A DNA stretch of 64,000 nt from Haloechinothrix alba (GCF_900188115.1 NZ_FZNW01000014.1:62001-126000); one strand, 5' to 3'. Positions 47,006 to 56,587 are shown, counted from the first letter of the stretch. Numbers and translations: made by a program. The notes: generated by a model from the sequence alone, not told the origin.

Positions 47006-47078
47006 TGCATGTGCATTCACATTTGCATGATCGACTGCTACGGTCCGGCTGCAATGGAACGTGCACATGCAGATGCAC
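47006..47078. promoter_or_regulatory. Two clusters of TGCA-spaced repeats upstream of DUF397 gene
   Basis: TGCATGTGCATTCACATTTG (47006-47025, continuing CATGA) and the near-palindrome GTGCACATGCAGATGCAC (47061-47078) lie in the 240-base gap between the Scr1 and DUF397 genes. They resemble the site at 45828. They are candidate operators for the resident Scr1 regulator. Confidence 0.5.
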
Positions 47079-47108
47079 CCTTACTATTCGGGGAAAGTGG
47101 GGTCGTCG

Positions 47109-47345
47109 ATGACGGCGGTTGTCAACGGCATGTCGGCTCGGGAACTGGCGGGAGTCGAGTGGCGCAAGAGCGCACGGAGTGGCGCGCAGGGTAACTGCGT
47201 GGAGTTCGCCCGGCTCGACTCGGGCGACTTCGCGGTACGCAACTCGCGTCATCCGGACGGGCCCGCGCTCGTCTACACCCGGGAAGAGATGGTCGCGTTC
47301 CTCGCGGGTGCGAAAGACGGTGAGTTCGATGACGTTCTCGGCTGA
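47109..47345 (+). CDS. DUF397 domain protein
   Basis: A 78-residue protein with the DUF397 pattern VEWRKSARSGAQGNCVEFARLDSGDFAVRNSRHPDGPALVYTREE (residues ~17-60): W-R-K-S near the start, the C-V-E, then the R-x-S-x-x-P-x-G block. These small proteins pair with Scr1/WhiJ regulators, one of which is encoded upstream. ATG 47109 is chosen because a purine-rich GGGGAAAGTGGGG lies just before it; an ATG 16 codons earlier is possible but would overlap the operator-like repeats. Confidence 0.88.
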   Translation: MTAVVNGMSARELAGVEWRKSARSGAQGNCVEFARLDSGDFAVRNSRHPDGPALVYTREEMVAFLAGAKDGEFDDVLG

Positions 47346-47799
47346 CACCACGGCCCCGCCCGCCGAGGCCCGGGGAGTGGAAGAACGCCTGCACGAGCTG
47401 ATCTCGCGCGGGTACCAGTTCGTGCACCCGACAGACGCCGACGGCGCTGTCGTGGCCGTGGTCGGGGTGCGCGTGCACGACGACGTCGTGGACGTGGTCA
47501 AGCTGCACGCCGAGAACGACGTGCATGCCGTTCGGATGCCGGGTGACGAAGCAGACATCATGGCACCAGGCACAGTGCTGTGGCAGTCCACCGGCACGGT
47601 GCACGAGGTGCTCGACAAGCTGATCGCACTGCCGGACGAGTACCCCTCCGGCGCGCCGGCGAGCAGCGGAGAGGCCGGAGTCAGCGGCTGCTGGGTTCCG
47701 GTCGGGTCGGGTACCTCGACGTGGCTGCGCAAGTCCGGCGGCAAGTCCGGCGGCAAGTCCGGCGGCGACTCCGGCGGTAGATCCGGCCTGTCCGGTTAG
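47329..47799 (+). CDS. Hypothetical protein with KSGG-repeat tail
   Basis: A 156-residue soluble protein overlapping the end of the DUF397 gene by 17 bases, so translation is probably coupled. ERLHELISRGYQFVHPTDADGAVVAVVGVRVHDDVVDVVKLHAENDVHAVRMPGDE forms an alpha-beta domain with no recognised family. The tail carries KSGGKSGGKSGGDSGG, encoded by a 12-base tandem repeat (47731-47778) that may vary in number. It may belong functionally to the Scr1/DUF397 locus. Confidence 0.65.
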   Translation: MTFSADTTAPPAEARGVEERLHELISRGYQFVHPTDADGAVVAVVGVRVHDDVVDVVKLHAENDVHAVRMPGDEADIMAPGTVLWQSTGTVHEVLDKLIALPDEYPSGAPASSGEAGVSGCWVPVGSGTSTWLRKSGGKSGGKSGGDSGGRSGLSG

Positions 47800-47908
47800 C
47801 CCCTTTCGTCGGGGCAGGCGCACGCGTTGTGGCCTTGTCCCGCGGGGCGGTGGATACGTAACGGCTACACTGACGGTGCACGTCCGTCGTTCTCGCGGGA
47901 GCCCTGAG

Positions 47909-49432
47909 GTGTCACAACCCGACCCTGACGATTTGACCGCTGACCACGGACCTCGTGAGGAGTGCGGGGTATTCGGCGCGTGGGCGCCCGGCGAGGAGGT
48001 CGCCAAGCTCACCTACTACGGCCTGTACGCCCTGCAACACCGCGGCCAGGAAGCTGCGGGCATCTCCGTCTCGGACGGCTCGCAGATCGTGGTGTACAAG
48101 GACCTCGGCCTGGTCAGCCAGGTTTTCGACGAGCAGGTGCTGTGCTCGCTGAACGGTCACGTCGCGGTCGGCCACTGCCGGTACTCCACGACCGGGGGCG
48201 GCAACTGGCAGAACGCGCAACCGACGTTCTGCACAACCGACACCGGAAGCGGCATCACACTCGCGCACAACGGCAACCTGGTGAACACCGCCGAGCTCGC
48301 CGACCATGCGCGCGACCTGGGGTTGTTCCGGAAGGACGCCGCCACGACAGATTCCGGGGTGCTCAGCGCGTTGCTGGCGCACGCGGCCACGGACAAGGGG
48401 GTCGAGGGGGCGGCCCAGGAACTGTTCCCGACCGTCCGCGGTGCGTTCAGCCTGGTGTTCTCGGACGAGAACACCCTCTACGCGGCGCGTGACCCGCACG
48501 GAGTGCGCCCGCTCGTGCTCGGCCGGCTGGAGCGCGGCTGGGTTGTTGCCAGCGAGACCGCAGCGCTGGACATCGTCGGCGCATCGTTCGTGCGCGAGGT
48601 CGAGCCCGGCGAACTGCTTGCCATCGACGCCAGCGGGCTGCGCTCCTCGCGGTTCGCGAACCCCGAGCCGAAGGGGTGCGTCTTCGAGTACGTCTACCTC
48701 GCGCGTCCTGACACGACCATCTCGGGGCGCAGCGTGCACGCCACCCGGGTGGACATCGGGCGCAGGCTGGCTGAGGAACATCCCGCCGACGGGGATGTGG
48801 TGATTCCCGTCCCGGAGTCCGGTACGCCCGCGGCGATCGGTTACGCGCAGGCCTCCGGTATCCCGTACGGCTCCGGCCTTGTGAAGAACGCCTATGTCGG
48901 CCGCACATTCATCGAGCCTTCCCAGACCATCCGGCAGCTCGGTATCCGGCTCAAGCTGAACCCGTTGCGCGAGGTCATCCGGGGCAAGCGGCTGATCGTG
49001 GTGGACGACTCGATCGTGCGCGGCAACACGCAGCGCGCCCTGGTGCGGATGCTACGCGAGGCGGGTGCGGTCGAGGTACACGTGCGGATCGCGTCCCCGC
49101 CGGTGCGCTGGCCGTGCTTCTACGGCATCGACTTCGCCTCGCGCGCCGAGCTCATCGGCAACGGTCTGGACAACGAGGGGATCCGCCGTTCGATCGGGGC
49201 CGACTCGCTCGGTTACGTCTCCCTCGAGGAGCTCATCGCCGCATCGGAGCAGCCCCGTTCCCGGCTGTGCGCGGCGTGCTTCGACGGTGAGTACCCCATC
49301 GCGATCCCCGAGGACGAGCTGATCGGCAAGCACGTGCTGGAAGGGCTCGACCCCGATGTGGCCGACCAGGGGTCGTCGCCCGCCGCCACGCAGCAGGGCT
49401 ATGGTGCGCACGACGCTGTGCAGCGTCCCTAG
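47909..49432 (+). CDS. purF: Amidophosphoribosyltransferase
   Basis: A 507-residue enzyme, the first step of purine synthesis (PRPP plus glutamine to phosphoribosylamine). The precursor segment ends at REECGVFGAW, whose cysteine becomes the N-terminal nucleophile after propeptide cleavage, as in Bacillus-type PurF. GHCRYSTTG and AHNGNLVN form the glutaminase site. The PRPP loop VVDDSIVRGNT is around residue 370. Cysteines in PCFYGIDF and LCAACFDG fit the 4Fe-4S cluster of this type. GTG 47909 with GGGAG upstream is preferred over GTG 47876. It is followed closely by purM. Confidence 0.97.
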   Translation: MSQPDPDDLTADHGPREECGVFGAWAPGEEVAKLTYYGLYALQHRGQEAAGISVSDGSQIVVYKDLGLVSQVFDEQVLCSLNGHVAVGHCRYSTTGGGNWQNAQPTFCTTDTGSGITLAHNGNLVNTAELADHARDLGLFRKDAATTDSGVLSALLAHAATDKGVEGAAQELFPTVRGAFSLVFSDENTLYAARDPHGVRPLVLGRLERGWVVASETAALDIVGASFVREVEPGELLAIDASGLRSSRFANPEPKGCVFEYVYLARPDTTISGRSVHATRVDIGRRLAEEHPADGDVVIPVPESGTPAAIGYAQASGIPYGSGLVKNAYVGRTFIEPSQTIRQLGIRLKLNPLREVIRGKRLIVVDDSIVRGNTQRALVRMLREAGAVEVHVRIASPPVRWPCFYGIDFASRAELIGNGLDNEGIRRSIGADSLGYVSLEELIAASEQPRSRLCAACFDGEYPIAIPEDELIGKHVLEGLDPDVADQGSSPAATQQGYGAHDAVQRP

Positions 49433-49458
49433 CGTGTCGTTGAACGGAACGGAGCATC

Positions 49459-50532
49459 GTGACCACCCCGCCGAACAAGGCAACGTATGCAGCAGCAGGC
49501 GTCGACATCCAGGCCGGTGACGACGCCGTAGAACTGATCAAGGCACATGCCGCCCGAGCCACGCGACCGGAGGTGCACGGCGGTGTCGGCGGTTTCGCAG
49601 GCCTGTTCTCCCTCAAGCTCGACCGGTGGACCGAGCCGGTGCTTGCCTCGTCCACGGACGGGGTGGGTACCAAGATCATGGTCGCGAAGGCGATGGACAA
49701 ACACGACACCATCGGCATCGACCTCGTCGCGATGGTCGCCGACGACCTCGTCGTCACGGGCGCCGAGCCGCTGTTCCTGCAGGACTACATCGCGGTCGGC
49801 AAGGTGGTACCGGCCAGGGTGGCCGACATCGTCGCCGGCATCTCCGAGGGATGCGTGCAGGCGGGGTGCGCCTTGCTCGGCGGGGAGACGGCCGAGCATC
49901 CCGGGATGATGGCCGAGGACGAGTACGACATCTCGGCCACCGGCGTCGGCGTCGTGGAGGCAGCGGACGTCCTCGGACCCGAGCGGGTGCGTCCCGGAGA
50001 CGTCGCCATCGGGCTCGGCTCGTCCGGCCTGCACTCGAACGGGTACTCGCTGGCACGCAAGGTGCTGCTGGAGGACGCCCGCATGCCGCTGGACGGTCAT
50101 GTCGAGGAGCTCGGCCGTACGCTGGGCGAGGAGCTGCTCGAGCCGACCAAGGTGTACGCGCGGGAGTGCCTTTCGCTGATCGCGGAGACGAACGTGCGCA
50201 CGTTCGCGCACGTCACCGGCGGTGGCCTGGCCGCCAACCTGGCAAGGGTCATGCCGAAGGGCCTGGTCGCCATCCTGGAGAGGGACAGCTGGACCCCGCA
50301 GCCGGTCTTCGGGATGATCGCGCAGCGTGGCCGCATCGAGCCCGACGAGATGGAGCGCACCTTCAACATGGGGGTGGGGATGGTCGCGGTGATCGCCGCC
50401 GAGGACGTCGACCGCGCCCTCGCCGTGCTCACCGCGCGGCACATCCCGGCGTGGGTGCTCGGCGACATCCGCCCCACCGAGGAGTCCGACAGCGACCGCG
50501 CGGTTCTCCGCGGCGACCACCCCCGCTTCTGA
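49459..50532 (+). CDS. purM: Phosphoribosylformylglycinamidine cyclo-ligase (AIR synthetase)
   Basis: A 357-residue enzyme that closes FGAM to AIR with ATP, acting directly after PurSQL. YAAAGVDIQAGDDAVELIK at the start, the shared PurM/PurL glycine-rich ATP block ASSTDGVGTKIMVAKAM, then DLVVTGAEPLFLQDYIAVGK and GCALLGGETAEHPGM are diagnostic, ending with the HVTGGGLAANL block. Start ATG... the codon at 49459 is GTG, 26 bases after the purF stop, so the two genes form a unit (purF-purM). A palindromic repeat follows the stop. Confidence 0.97.
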   Translation: MTTPPNKATYAAAGVDIQAGDDAVELIKAHAARATRPEVHGGVGGFAGLFSLKLDRWTEPVLASSTDGVGTKIMVAKAMDKHDTIGIDLVAMVADDLVVTGAEPLFLQDYIAVGKVVPARVADIVAGISEGCVQAGCALLGGETAEHPGMMAEDEYDISATGVGVVEAADVLGPERVRPGDVAIGLGSSGLHSNGYSLARKVLLEDARMPLDGHVEELGRTLGEELLEPTKVYARECLSLIAETNVRTFAHVTGGGLAANLARVMPKGLVAILERDSWTPQPVFGMIAQRGRIEPDEMERTFNMGVGMVAVIAAEDVDRALAVLTARHIPAWVLGDIRPTEESDSDRAVLRGDHPRF

Positions 50533-50539
50533 CCCGCCA

Positions 50540-50598
50540 GGGTGGGAGCCGAATGTCACGTTCGGCTCCTTCTATGGAACGGAGGTCACCTTCGGCTC
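50540..50598 (+). repeat. Palindromic repeat/terminator, family copy 4 (after purM)
   Basis: Stem GGAGCCGAA / TTCGGCTCC (50545-50553 and 50561-50569) with a 7-base loop, then TTCTATGGAAC and a second TTCGGCTC half-site. The 59 bases differ from the copy after purA at only four positions. It probably terminates purFM transcription. Confidence 0.75.
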
Positions 50599-50638
50599 GC
50601 ACATCGGTGGCGGATTTCTCGACATCACACGTGTTCCG

Positions 50639-50677
50639 GGGCTAACCTACTATCAGTATGTTACTGATGGTTAGCCC
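50639..50677. promoter_or_regulatory. Nested palindrome upstream of M24/EphD operon (candidate operator)
   Basis: Outer arms GGGCTAACC (50639-50647) and GGTTAGCCC (50669-50677) enclose ATCAGTA-TGT-TACTGAT (50652-50668), a seven-base inner palindrome; only a four-base TACT insert breaks full symmetry. It lies 12 bases before the M24 start codon. This looks like a high-affinity dimer operator, most typical of TetR-type repressors (inference). Confidence 0.65.
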
Positions 50678-50689
50678 GATGAGTCCCTG

Positions 50690-51550
50690 ATGAGCGGAGC
50701 GCCGATGCCGAGTACGCAACTGGACTTCTCGGAGCGTGATCTCGAGCGGTTTCGCGAGGTGCAGCAGCTGGCGTACCGGTGTGCTGAGGAGACCGCCGCC
50801 TGGCTCGAGCCCGGTGTCACCGAGCGGCAGGCCGCCGCGGAACTGCGCCGCAGGCTGGTCGCAGGCGGCGTCGAGGACTTCTTCCATGTCCCGTTCGCGT
50901 GGTTCGGCGACCGCACCGCGTTCCGCGGCTTCCGGGTGCCGTTCCAGTTCTTTCCCAGCAACAGGGTGCTGCGCGAGGGTATGGCGTTCGTCCTCGACTG
51001 TGCGCCCATCATCGACGGCTACACCGCCGACATCGGCTACGGGGGCAGGGTCGGCGAGAACCGGATCTGGGACCGGCTCTGCGCCGACCTGCGTGAGTAC
51101 CGCGAGCTCATCCTGCGGCTGGTGCGGGAGGGTCACGCGCTCGACGAGATCTACAAGCAGGTCGACGCCCTGATCGCACGGCACGGTTTCGACAACCGTC
51201 ACCAGGTCTACCCGGGCCGGGTGATCGGCCATCAGGTCACCCGGCAGCACGCCATCGGCCCGAAGGGCGTCACCCTGTTCGGTTTCGGTATCCGGACGCT
51301 GCAGACGCTCGGACGCGAGCTGATCTCCGAGCGGCTGCACGGCCGGTCGCCGCTGTGGGCGGACAAGCACGCCTCGGCACACGCACCCACGCCAGGGCTG
51401 TGGGCGGTCGAGCCGCACATCGGCTTCCGGGATGTCGGGATCAAGTACGAGGAGTTGCTCGTGGTCACGGGAGACCCCGGCAACCCGGCCTACTGGCTCG
51501 ACGACGATCTGCCGCACGTGCGGCGCTGGCAGGCGATGGAGGTCGCATGA
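50690..51550 (+). CDS. M24 family metallopeptidase-like protein
   Basis: A 286-residue protein with the pita-bread fold of methionine aminopeptidase and aminopeptidase P. Conserved pieces are GVTERQAAAELRRRLVAGGVEDFFHVPFAWFGDRTAF, the metal-binding aspartates in FVLDCAPIIDGYTADIGY, the histidine in RVIGHQV and the late glutamates in LWAVEPHIGF and IKYEELLVV. It lacks the usual aminopeptidase N-terminal domain. The substrate is unknown. ATG 50690 follows the nested palindrome, and the stop overlaps the EphD-like gene (ATGA). Confidence 0.85.
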   Translation: MSGAPMPSTQLDFSERDLERFREVQQLAYRCAEETAAWLEPGVTERQAAAELRRRLVAGGVEDFFHVPFAWFGDRTAFRGFRVPFQFFPSNRVLREGMAFVLDCAPIIDGYTADIGYGGRVGENRIWDRLCADLREYRELILRLVREGHALDEIYKQVDALIARHGFDNRHQVYPGRVIGHQVTRQHAIGPKGVTLFGFGIRTLQTLGRELISERLHGRSPLWADKHASAHAPTPGLWAVEPHIGFRDVGIKYEELLVVTGDPGNPAYWLDDDLPHVRRWQAMEVA

Positions 51551-53319
51551 GTACAGCGGAACCGGGCCGTACGGAGGTGAGCTGGATCGTCGAGTCGGCC
51601 GGCGCCCGGCTCGCGGTGTACGAGCACGGCGACCCCGGCAACGAGACGGTGCTGCTCGTGCACGGCTACCCGGACACGCACTCGGTGTGGGACGGGGTGG
51701 CGGCGCTGCTCGCGGAGTCGTTCCACGTGGTCACCTACGACGTGCGCGGAGCGGGGCGGTCCTCTGCGCCGCGCGCGAGTCGCGACTACCGGCTGGACCT
51801 GCTTGCCGCCGACCTGTTCGCGGTGGCCGACGCGGTGTGCCCTGACGAGCCGGTGCATGTCGTCGCGCACGACTGGGGGTCGATCCAGTCCTGGGAGGCG
51901 GTCACCGATCCCGGTGCCGAACGGCGCATCGCCTCGTTCACCTCGATCTCCGGTCCGTGCCTCGACCACGTGGGTCACCAGGTGCGGCAGCGGCTGTCCC
52001 GTCCGACCCCGCGGAACCTGGGCAAGCTGGTGAGCCAGCTACTCCACTCCTGGTACATCCTGCTCTTCCAGCTACCGCTGCTGGCACCTGCCGTGTGGCG
52101 GCTGTGGCTGGCGCGCCGCTGGGCAAGCGTGCTGGAGAGAGTGGAGGGAGTTCCGCCGACGGCCGGGCATCCGGCACCGACGCTGCGCTCGGACGCGGTT
52201 CGCGGCATCGCGCTGTACCGGGCGAACATGCTGGGTCGGGTCGGACGCGGTCCACGGGAGCGCTCGACCGGGATTCCCGTGCAGCTCATCCAGCCGTCCG
52301 GGGATCACTACGTCACCGAGGCGCTCACGGAAGGTGTCGAGCGCTGGGCACCCCGGCTGTGGCGGCGCACGGTGCAGGCCGGGCACTGGGTCCCGCTGAC
52401 GCATCCCGAGGCGGTCGCACGGATGGCCACCGAGTTCATCAGGCACATCGGCGGCGAGCCCGCATCCCGGACGGTGCGGCGCGCCCGGGTCGGGGTACGC
52501 CGGGCACCGTTCGCCGACCATCTCGTCGTGGTGACCGGAGCGGGTAGCGGCATCGGCAGGGAAACCGCGCTGACCTTCGCGGAGGCCGGTGCCGAGGTCG
52601 TCGCCTCCGACATCGACAAGGGAGCGGCGCGGCGCACGGCCGAGCTGGTCGAGGTGCTCGGTTCCCGCGGCTACGGATACGGCCTCGACGTGACGGACGA
52701 GAGCGCGGTGCGGGACTTCGCGGGCGAGGTAGCAGCGCGGCACGGCGTTCCCGACATCGTGGTGAACAACGCCGGTATCGGGCACGGCGGCCCGTTCATG
52801 GCGACCACCACGAAGGACTGGCACCGCGTGCTCGACGTGAACCTGTGGGGTGTGATCCACGGCTGCCGGGCGTTCGGGGAACGGATGGTCGAGCGTGCCG
52901 AGGGCGGCTACATCGTCAACGTCGCATCGATGGCCGCCTACCTGCCGACACGGGACCTGCCCGCCTACGCGACCAGCAAGGCAGCCGTGTACATGCTGTC
53001 CGACTGCCTGCGCGCCGAACTGGACGGGCACGCCATCGGGGTGTCCACCATCTGCCCAGGCGTGGTCAGCACCAACATCACCCGTACAGCCACGTTCGCC
53101 GGAGTCGGCGAGGCGGAGCAGGGGCGCAAGCGCGACCGTGCCACCGGCCTGTACGCGCGGCGGAACTACACACCGCGGCGGGTCGCCGCCGAGATCGTGC
53201 GCGCTGTGCAGCGCGGCAAGCCGATCGTGCCGGTTACCCCGGAGGCGAAGGTGACGTACCTGCTGTCACGGGTCTCGCCCGCGACGCTGCGCGCCGCAGC
53301 CAAGCTCGAGGTCTCGTAG
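51547..53319 (+). CDS. EphD-like fusion of alpha/beta hydrolase and short-chain dehydrogenase
   Basis: A 590-residue two-domain enzyme. The N-terminal alpha/beta hydrolase (residues ~10-300) shows the oxyanion HGYPDTHSVWDG, YDVRGAGRSSAP, and the epoxide-hydrolase-type nucleophile VVAHDWGSIQSW, with the late histidine AGHWVPLTHPE. The C-terminal SDR (~318-590) has VTGAGSGIGRETAL, VNNAGIGHGG, a serine region VNVASMAAYLPTRDLPAYATSKAAV with YxxxK, and CPGVVST. Size and order equal mycobacterial EphD (592 residues), linked to lipid/mycolate metabolism. ATG 51547 overlaps the M24 stop. A strong hairpin follows. Confidence 0.9.
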   Translation: MSTAEPGRTEVSWIVESAGARLAVYEHGDPGNETVLLVHGYPDTHSVWDGVAALLAESFHVVTYDVRGAGRSSAPRASRDYRLDLLAADLFAVADAVCPDEPVHVVAHDWGSIQSWEAVTDPGAERRIASFTSISGPCLDHVGHQVRQRLSRPTPRNLGKLVSQLLHSWYILLFQLPLLAPAVWRLWLARRWASVLERVEGVPPTAGHPAPTLRSDAVRGIALYRANMLGRVGRGPRERSTGIPVQLIQPSGDHYVTEALTEGVERWAPRLWRRTVQAGHWVPLTHPEAVARMATEFIRHIGGEPASRTVRRARVGVRRAPFADHLVVVTGAGSGIGRETALTFAEAGAEVVASDIDKGAARRTAELVEVLGSRGYGYGLDVTDESAVRDFAGEVAARHGVPDIVVNNAGIGHGGPFMATTTKDWHRVLDVNLWGVIHGCRAFGERMVERAEGGYIVNVASMAAYLPTRDLPAYATSKAAVYMLSDCLRAELDGHAIGVSTICPGVVSTNITRTATFAGVGEAEQGRKRDRATGLYARRNYTPRRVAAEIVRAVQRGKPIVPVTPEAKVTYLLSRVSPATLRAAAKLEVS

Positions 53320-53363
53320 CCGGACGACAGCACCGGAAGCCACGAAGCGGCAGCCGCCGCCTG

Positions 53364-53402
53364 CGTGGGACCCGCGCGGGAGACGGCCGCGCGGGTCCCA
53401 CG
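53364..53402. terminator. Perfect 16-bp hairpin between convergent genes
   Basis: Arms CGTGGGACCCGCGCGG and CCGCGCGGGTCCCACG (53364-53379, 53387-53402) with a 7-base loop lie between the EphD-like and TrpB2 genes. This is a textbook bidirectional terminator. Confidence 0.8.
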
Positions 53403-53416
53403 TGAGCGGAACCGGG

Positions 53417-54778
53417 TCAGCCGCCGGCAGGGAGCCCGGCCAGCGACCGTTCGAGGTCGGACTCGGACAGCTCGTTGTCGGTCATCGCGCCGGACAGGTA
53501 CGCACCGTAGGCAGGCAGGTCCAGGTGCGCGTGCCCGCACAACGCGGTGAGAATGGCCTTGGACTCGCCGGTCTCCTTGCAGCGCAGGGCTTCCTGGACG
53601 GACGCGGCGAGTGCGTGTGTGGGTTCCGGAGCGGGGATGACCCCCTCGGTTCTGGCGAACTGCACGCCCGCCGCGAAGCACTCCTGCTGGCCGATCGCTT
53701 GCGCGCCGATCAGCCCGAGCTCGTAGATGTGCGAGAGCAGGGGGGCCATGCCGTGGTAGCGCAGGCCACCGGCGTGGATCGGGTCCGGGATGAACTCGTG
53801 ACCGAGGGTGTGCATCTTGAGCAACGGCGTGAGCCCCGCCGTGTCGCCGAAGTCATAGGCGTACCTTCCCCTGGTCAACGTCGGGCAGGCCGCGGGCTCG
53901 ACGGCACGGATGTCGACACCGGACCGCCCGGCGAGCTTCTCGCGCAGGAACGGGAACGCCAGCCCGCCGAAGTTGGAGCCGCCGCCGGTGCAGCCGATGA
54001 GCACATCAGGGGTGTCCTCGGCGAGCTCGAACTGCCGCAGCGCCTCCTCGCCGATCACCGTCTGGTGCATCAGTACATGGTTGAGCACGCTGCCGAGCGC
54101 GTAGCGGGCGCCCTGGTCGGCGGCTGCCATCTCCACCGCCTCGCTGATCGCGATCCCGAGACTGCCCGTGGAGTCGGGATGCTCAGCGAGCACGGCACGC
54201 CCCGCCTCGGTCAGCTCGGAGGGGCTGGGGTGCAGTGTCGCGCCGTAGGTTTCCATCATCAGCTTGCGGTACGGCTTCTGGTCGTAGGACGCCCGTACCT
54301 GCCACACCTCGCAGTCCAGCCCGTATGTGGCACAGGCGAAAGCGAGCGCGCTGCCCCACTGCCCGGCGCCGGTCTCGGTGGTGAGCCGCGTGATGCCCTC
54401 TGCGGCGTTGTAGTACGCCTGCGGGACAGCCGTGTTGGGTTTGTGCGACCCGACGGGGCTGACACCCTCGTACTTGTAGTAGATCCTGGCGGGCGTGCCG
54501 AGCGCCTTCTCCAGCCTGCGGGCACGGAAGAGCGGGGAGGGGCGCCACAGCCGGTACACGTCGAGCACCGCACCCGGGATGTCGACATAGCTCTGGTCGC
54601 TGACCTCCTGGGCGATGAGCTCCTGCGGGAACAGGGGCGCCAGGTCGTCCGGCCCGGCAGGCTCACCGGTCCCCGGGTGCAACGGGGGTGGCGGAGGCTC
54701 CGGCAGATCCGGGGCGATGTTGTACCACTGGGTCGGCATGTCGCTCTCGTCCAGCAGGTACTTCGTGCGACCAGGCAT
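53417..54778 (-). CDS. TrpB-like PLP-dependent enzyme (TrpB2 type)
   Basis: A 453-residue PLP enzyme of the second tryptophan-synthase-beta family. The N-terminal [16 protein letters not shown]-like segment reads [38 protein letters not shown], with the PLP lysine in GSHKPNTA (~120). [19 protein letters not shown] follows, and the phosphate loop [17 protein letters not shown] is near 285. TrpB2 enzymes can condense indole with serine but usually lack a TrpA partner; no trpA adjoins. ATG 54778 has GGAGGAGG upstream. Convergent with the EphD-like gene. Confidence 0.92.
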   Translation of the reverse strand: MPGRTKYLLDESDMPTQWYNIAPDLPEPPPPPLHPGTGEPAGPDDLAPLFPQELIAQEVSDQSYVDIPGAVLDVYRLWRPSPLFRARRLEKALGTPARIYYKYEGVSPVGSHKPNTAVPQAYYNAAEGITRLTTETGAGQWGSALAFACATYGLDCEVWQVRASYDQKPYRKLMMETYGATLHPSPSELTEAGRAVLAEHPDSTGSLGIAISEAVEMAAADQGARYALGSVLNHVLMHQTVIGEEALRQFELAEDTPDVLIGCTGGGSNFGGLAFPFLREKLAGRSGVDIRAVEPAACPTLTRGRYAYDFGDTAGLTPLLKMHTLGHEFIPDPIHAGGLRYHGMAPLLSHIYELGLIGAQAIGQQECFAAGVQFARTEGVIPAPEPTHALAASVQEALRCKETGESKAILTALCGHAHLDLPAYGAYLSGAMTDNELSESDLERSLAGLPAGG

Positions 54779-54936
54779 CGGACCTCCTCCAAACTCCGCG
54801 GTCGGGTGCGAACAATGTAGCGCGTGGGGCCGTGCCGCCCCGCGAACAGTGCCGGTTCGGTTCGCAAGGGGATGCGGCGGGCCGTTCCGTGCCGACCCCG
54901 CCCGCCCTGGCCGGTCCCACGCTACGCTGTACCTCG

Positions 54937-56247
54937 ATGAACAGGGGGGCGAACGGGACGCTGCCACCGGTCCACGAATCCTGGCTGCCGCGCCAGCACG
55001 TCCTGTACCGGCCACGGCATGCGACAAGGCAGTGGCTGGCGCTTGCCTGCGCAGCCGTGTTCTTCGCTGCCCCGGTACTGACCTACGGGCTCGGCGCCCG
55101 TGCCGCCGAGATCGAGAACCGGGAGCTGACCGAGTTTCCGAGCCCGTCGGCCGGGTGGGGGTTCTTCACCGGTATGGCGCCGTGGGCGGTCGACCACCTG
55201 CCGTTCCGGGACGAGGCCATCACGGTGGCCGATACGGTCAGCAGGGGGCTGTTCCGGGAACCGCCCCCGCTCGGCGACGGTTCGCAGGGCGTGCCGCTGC
55301 CCGGCGACCAGCAGCCGGAAGAGGACGCGCCCGATGAGGACGCGGCCGGGAACGAAACCGGTGGTCACGCCGCGCCCCGGGTTGTGGAAGGCACGGACGG
55401 TTGGCTCTACCTGGGCGTCGAGATCGACAGCAGGTGCGATGCGCAGCACGATTTCGACGAGATGCGCGCGCGGTTGCACCAGCTCCGCGAGGGGGTCGAG
55501 GCGAGCGGCCGTGACTTCGCGCTCGTGGTTGCCCCGGACAAGCTCACCGTCGTGCCCGACCACCTGCCGGAACCGTACGCGGGGCGGGACTGTGTCACCG
55601 ACGTGAACCAGGAGTTCTGGCGCCGGATCGAGGCCGAGGACTATCTTCTCGACCTGCGTGCGGAACTCGAACGGTGGGGGAAGGTTCTCGGCGTGCCGGT
55701 ATACCCGCACCTGGACTCGCACTGGGGCGACGAAGGTGGTGTGGCTATGGCGCGGGCGCTGGCCGAGGCCGTCGAACCGGGCATCAGCAGGCAATGGGGG
55801 ATCGAGATCGACGGGCGCTGGAGCGGCCCTGCCGACCTGCCCCCGATGATCGGCCGTAGTGGTGAGGTGGATGGTCGCAGCTACCGTCTCGAGCCGGACG
55901 GCGAGCGTGACCGTACCCGCGACGTCGACGAGGATTTCCGCACGCCTCTCGATATCAGCTCCACTGCCCTGCCGGGAATGGTCGACCGGCCCGCGATGCT
56001 GCTCGGCGACTCCTTCACCATCCGTGCCCTGCCCTACCTGGCGGCCTCTTTCGCGGACCTGACCGTGCTCCATCACGACAACCTGCGCGAGGACGGCGGG
56101 CAGGCCGTCGCCGACATGCTGGTGGACAAGGAGATCGTCGCCGTGCAGGTTGCCGAACGCACGCTGGTCCCGGATGATCACGCGATCGTCGATCCCGACA
56201 TCATCGATACCGTCACGAGGACGCTCGCGGCCAACCCGATCGAATGA
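54937..56247 (+). CDS. AlgJ/AlgX-like (SGNH-type) O-acetylation protein
   Basis: A 436-residue membrane-anchored protein. One hydrophobic segment (~31-52, [21 protein letters not shown]) is followed by an exterior domain beginning [36 protein letters not shown], the family's N-terminal signature. [30 protein letters not shown], the D-x-H box [11 protein letters not shown] (~265) and the serine region [12 protein letters not shown] (~350) match the SGNH-like acetyltransferase domain of AlgJ/AlgX, which moves acetyl groups onto exported polysaccharide. A membrane O-acyltransferase partner would be needed; two acyltransferase-like genes lie downstream. Confidence 0.82.
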   Translation: MNRGANGTLPPVHESWLPRQHVLYRPRHATRQWLALACAAVFFAAPVLTYGLGARAAEIENRELTEFPSPSAGWGFFTGMAPWAVDHLPFRDEAITVADTVSRGLFREPPPLGDGSQGVPLPGDQQPEEDAPDEDAAGNETGGHAAPRVVEGTDGWLYLGVEIDSRCDAQHDFDEMRARLHQLREGVEASGRDFALVVAPDKLTVVPDHLPEPYAGRDCVTDVNQEFWRRIEAEDYLLDLRAELERWGKVLGVPVYPHLDSHWGDEGGVAMARALAEAVEPGISRQWGIEIDGRWSGPADLPPMIGRSGEVDGRSYRLEPDGERDRTRDVDEDFRTPLDISSTALPGMVDRPAMLLGDSFTIRALPYLAASFADLTVLHHDNLREDGGQAVADMLVDKEIVAVQVAERTLVPDDHAIVDPDIIDTVTRTLAANPIE

Positions 56248-56587
56248 GGCACGCTGTACCGGCCGCCGGCCCCGGATCCGGCGATTTTGGTCCCGTACGC
56301 TGCAGATCTCGCGCGAGCATCGGTCACGGTAGCGACTTCTACGGCGCGCAAACCCCATTCCTTGCTATTACGATACGTTGTCTTTTCTGCCGGGAGTGTC
56401 ACCTGATTGGGTGGGGCAAATACGTGCATATATCCGTTCTGTTAGTGTGCGCTCGTGCTTGCGGACCCTGGGGTGTAGTGCACACTTTCACGGCTATCTG
56501 GGGATATCGCGAGGGCGCTTCAGCGAAGTGCGAAACGGGGACGTTCGTCTTCGAGGATCAGCGATGACCACGAGAGGATCAGCATCA
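56248..56587. other. Intergenic region, no gene seen
   Basis: This 340-base gap precedes the LPVTG protein gene. It is less GC-rich around 56350-56450, with TATTACGATACGTTG and ATATCC patches that could hold a promoter. GAGGATCAGCG precedes an alternative ATG at 56564. No coding frame is convincing. Confidence 0.5.
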
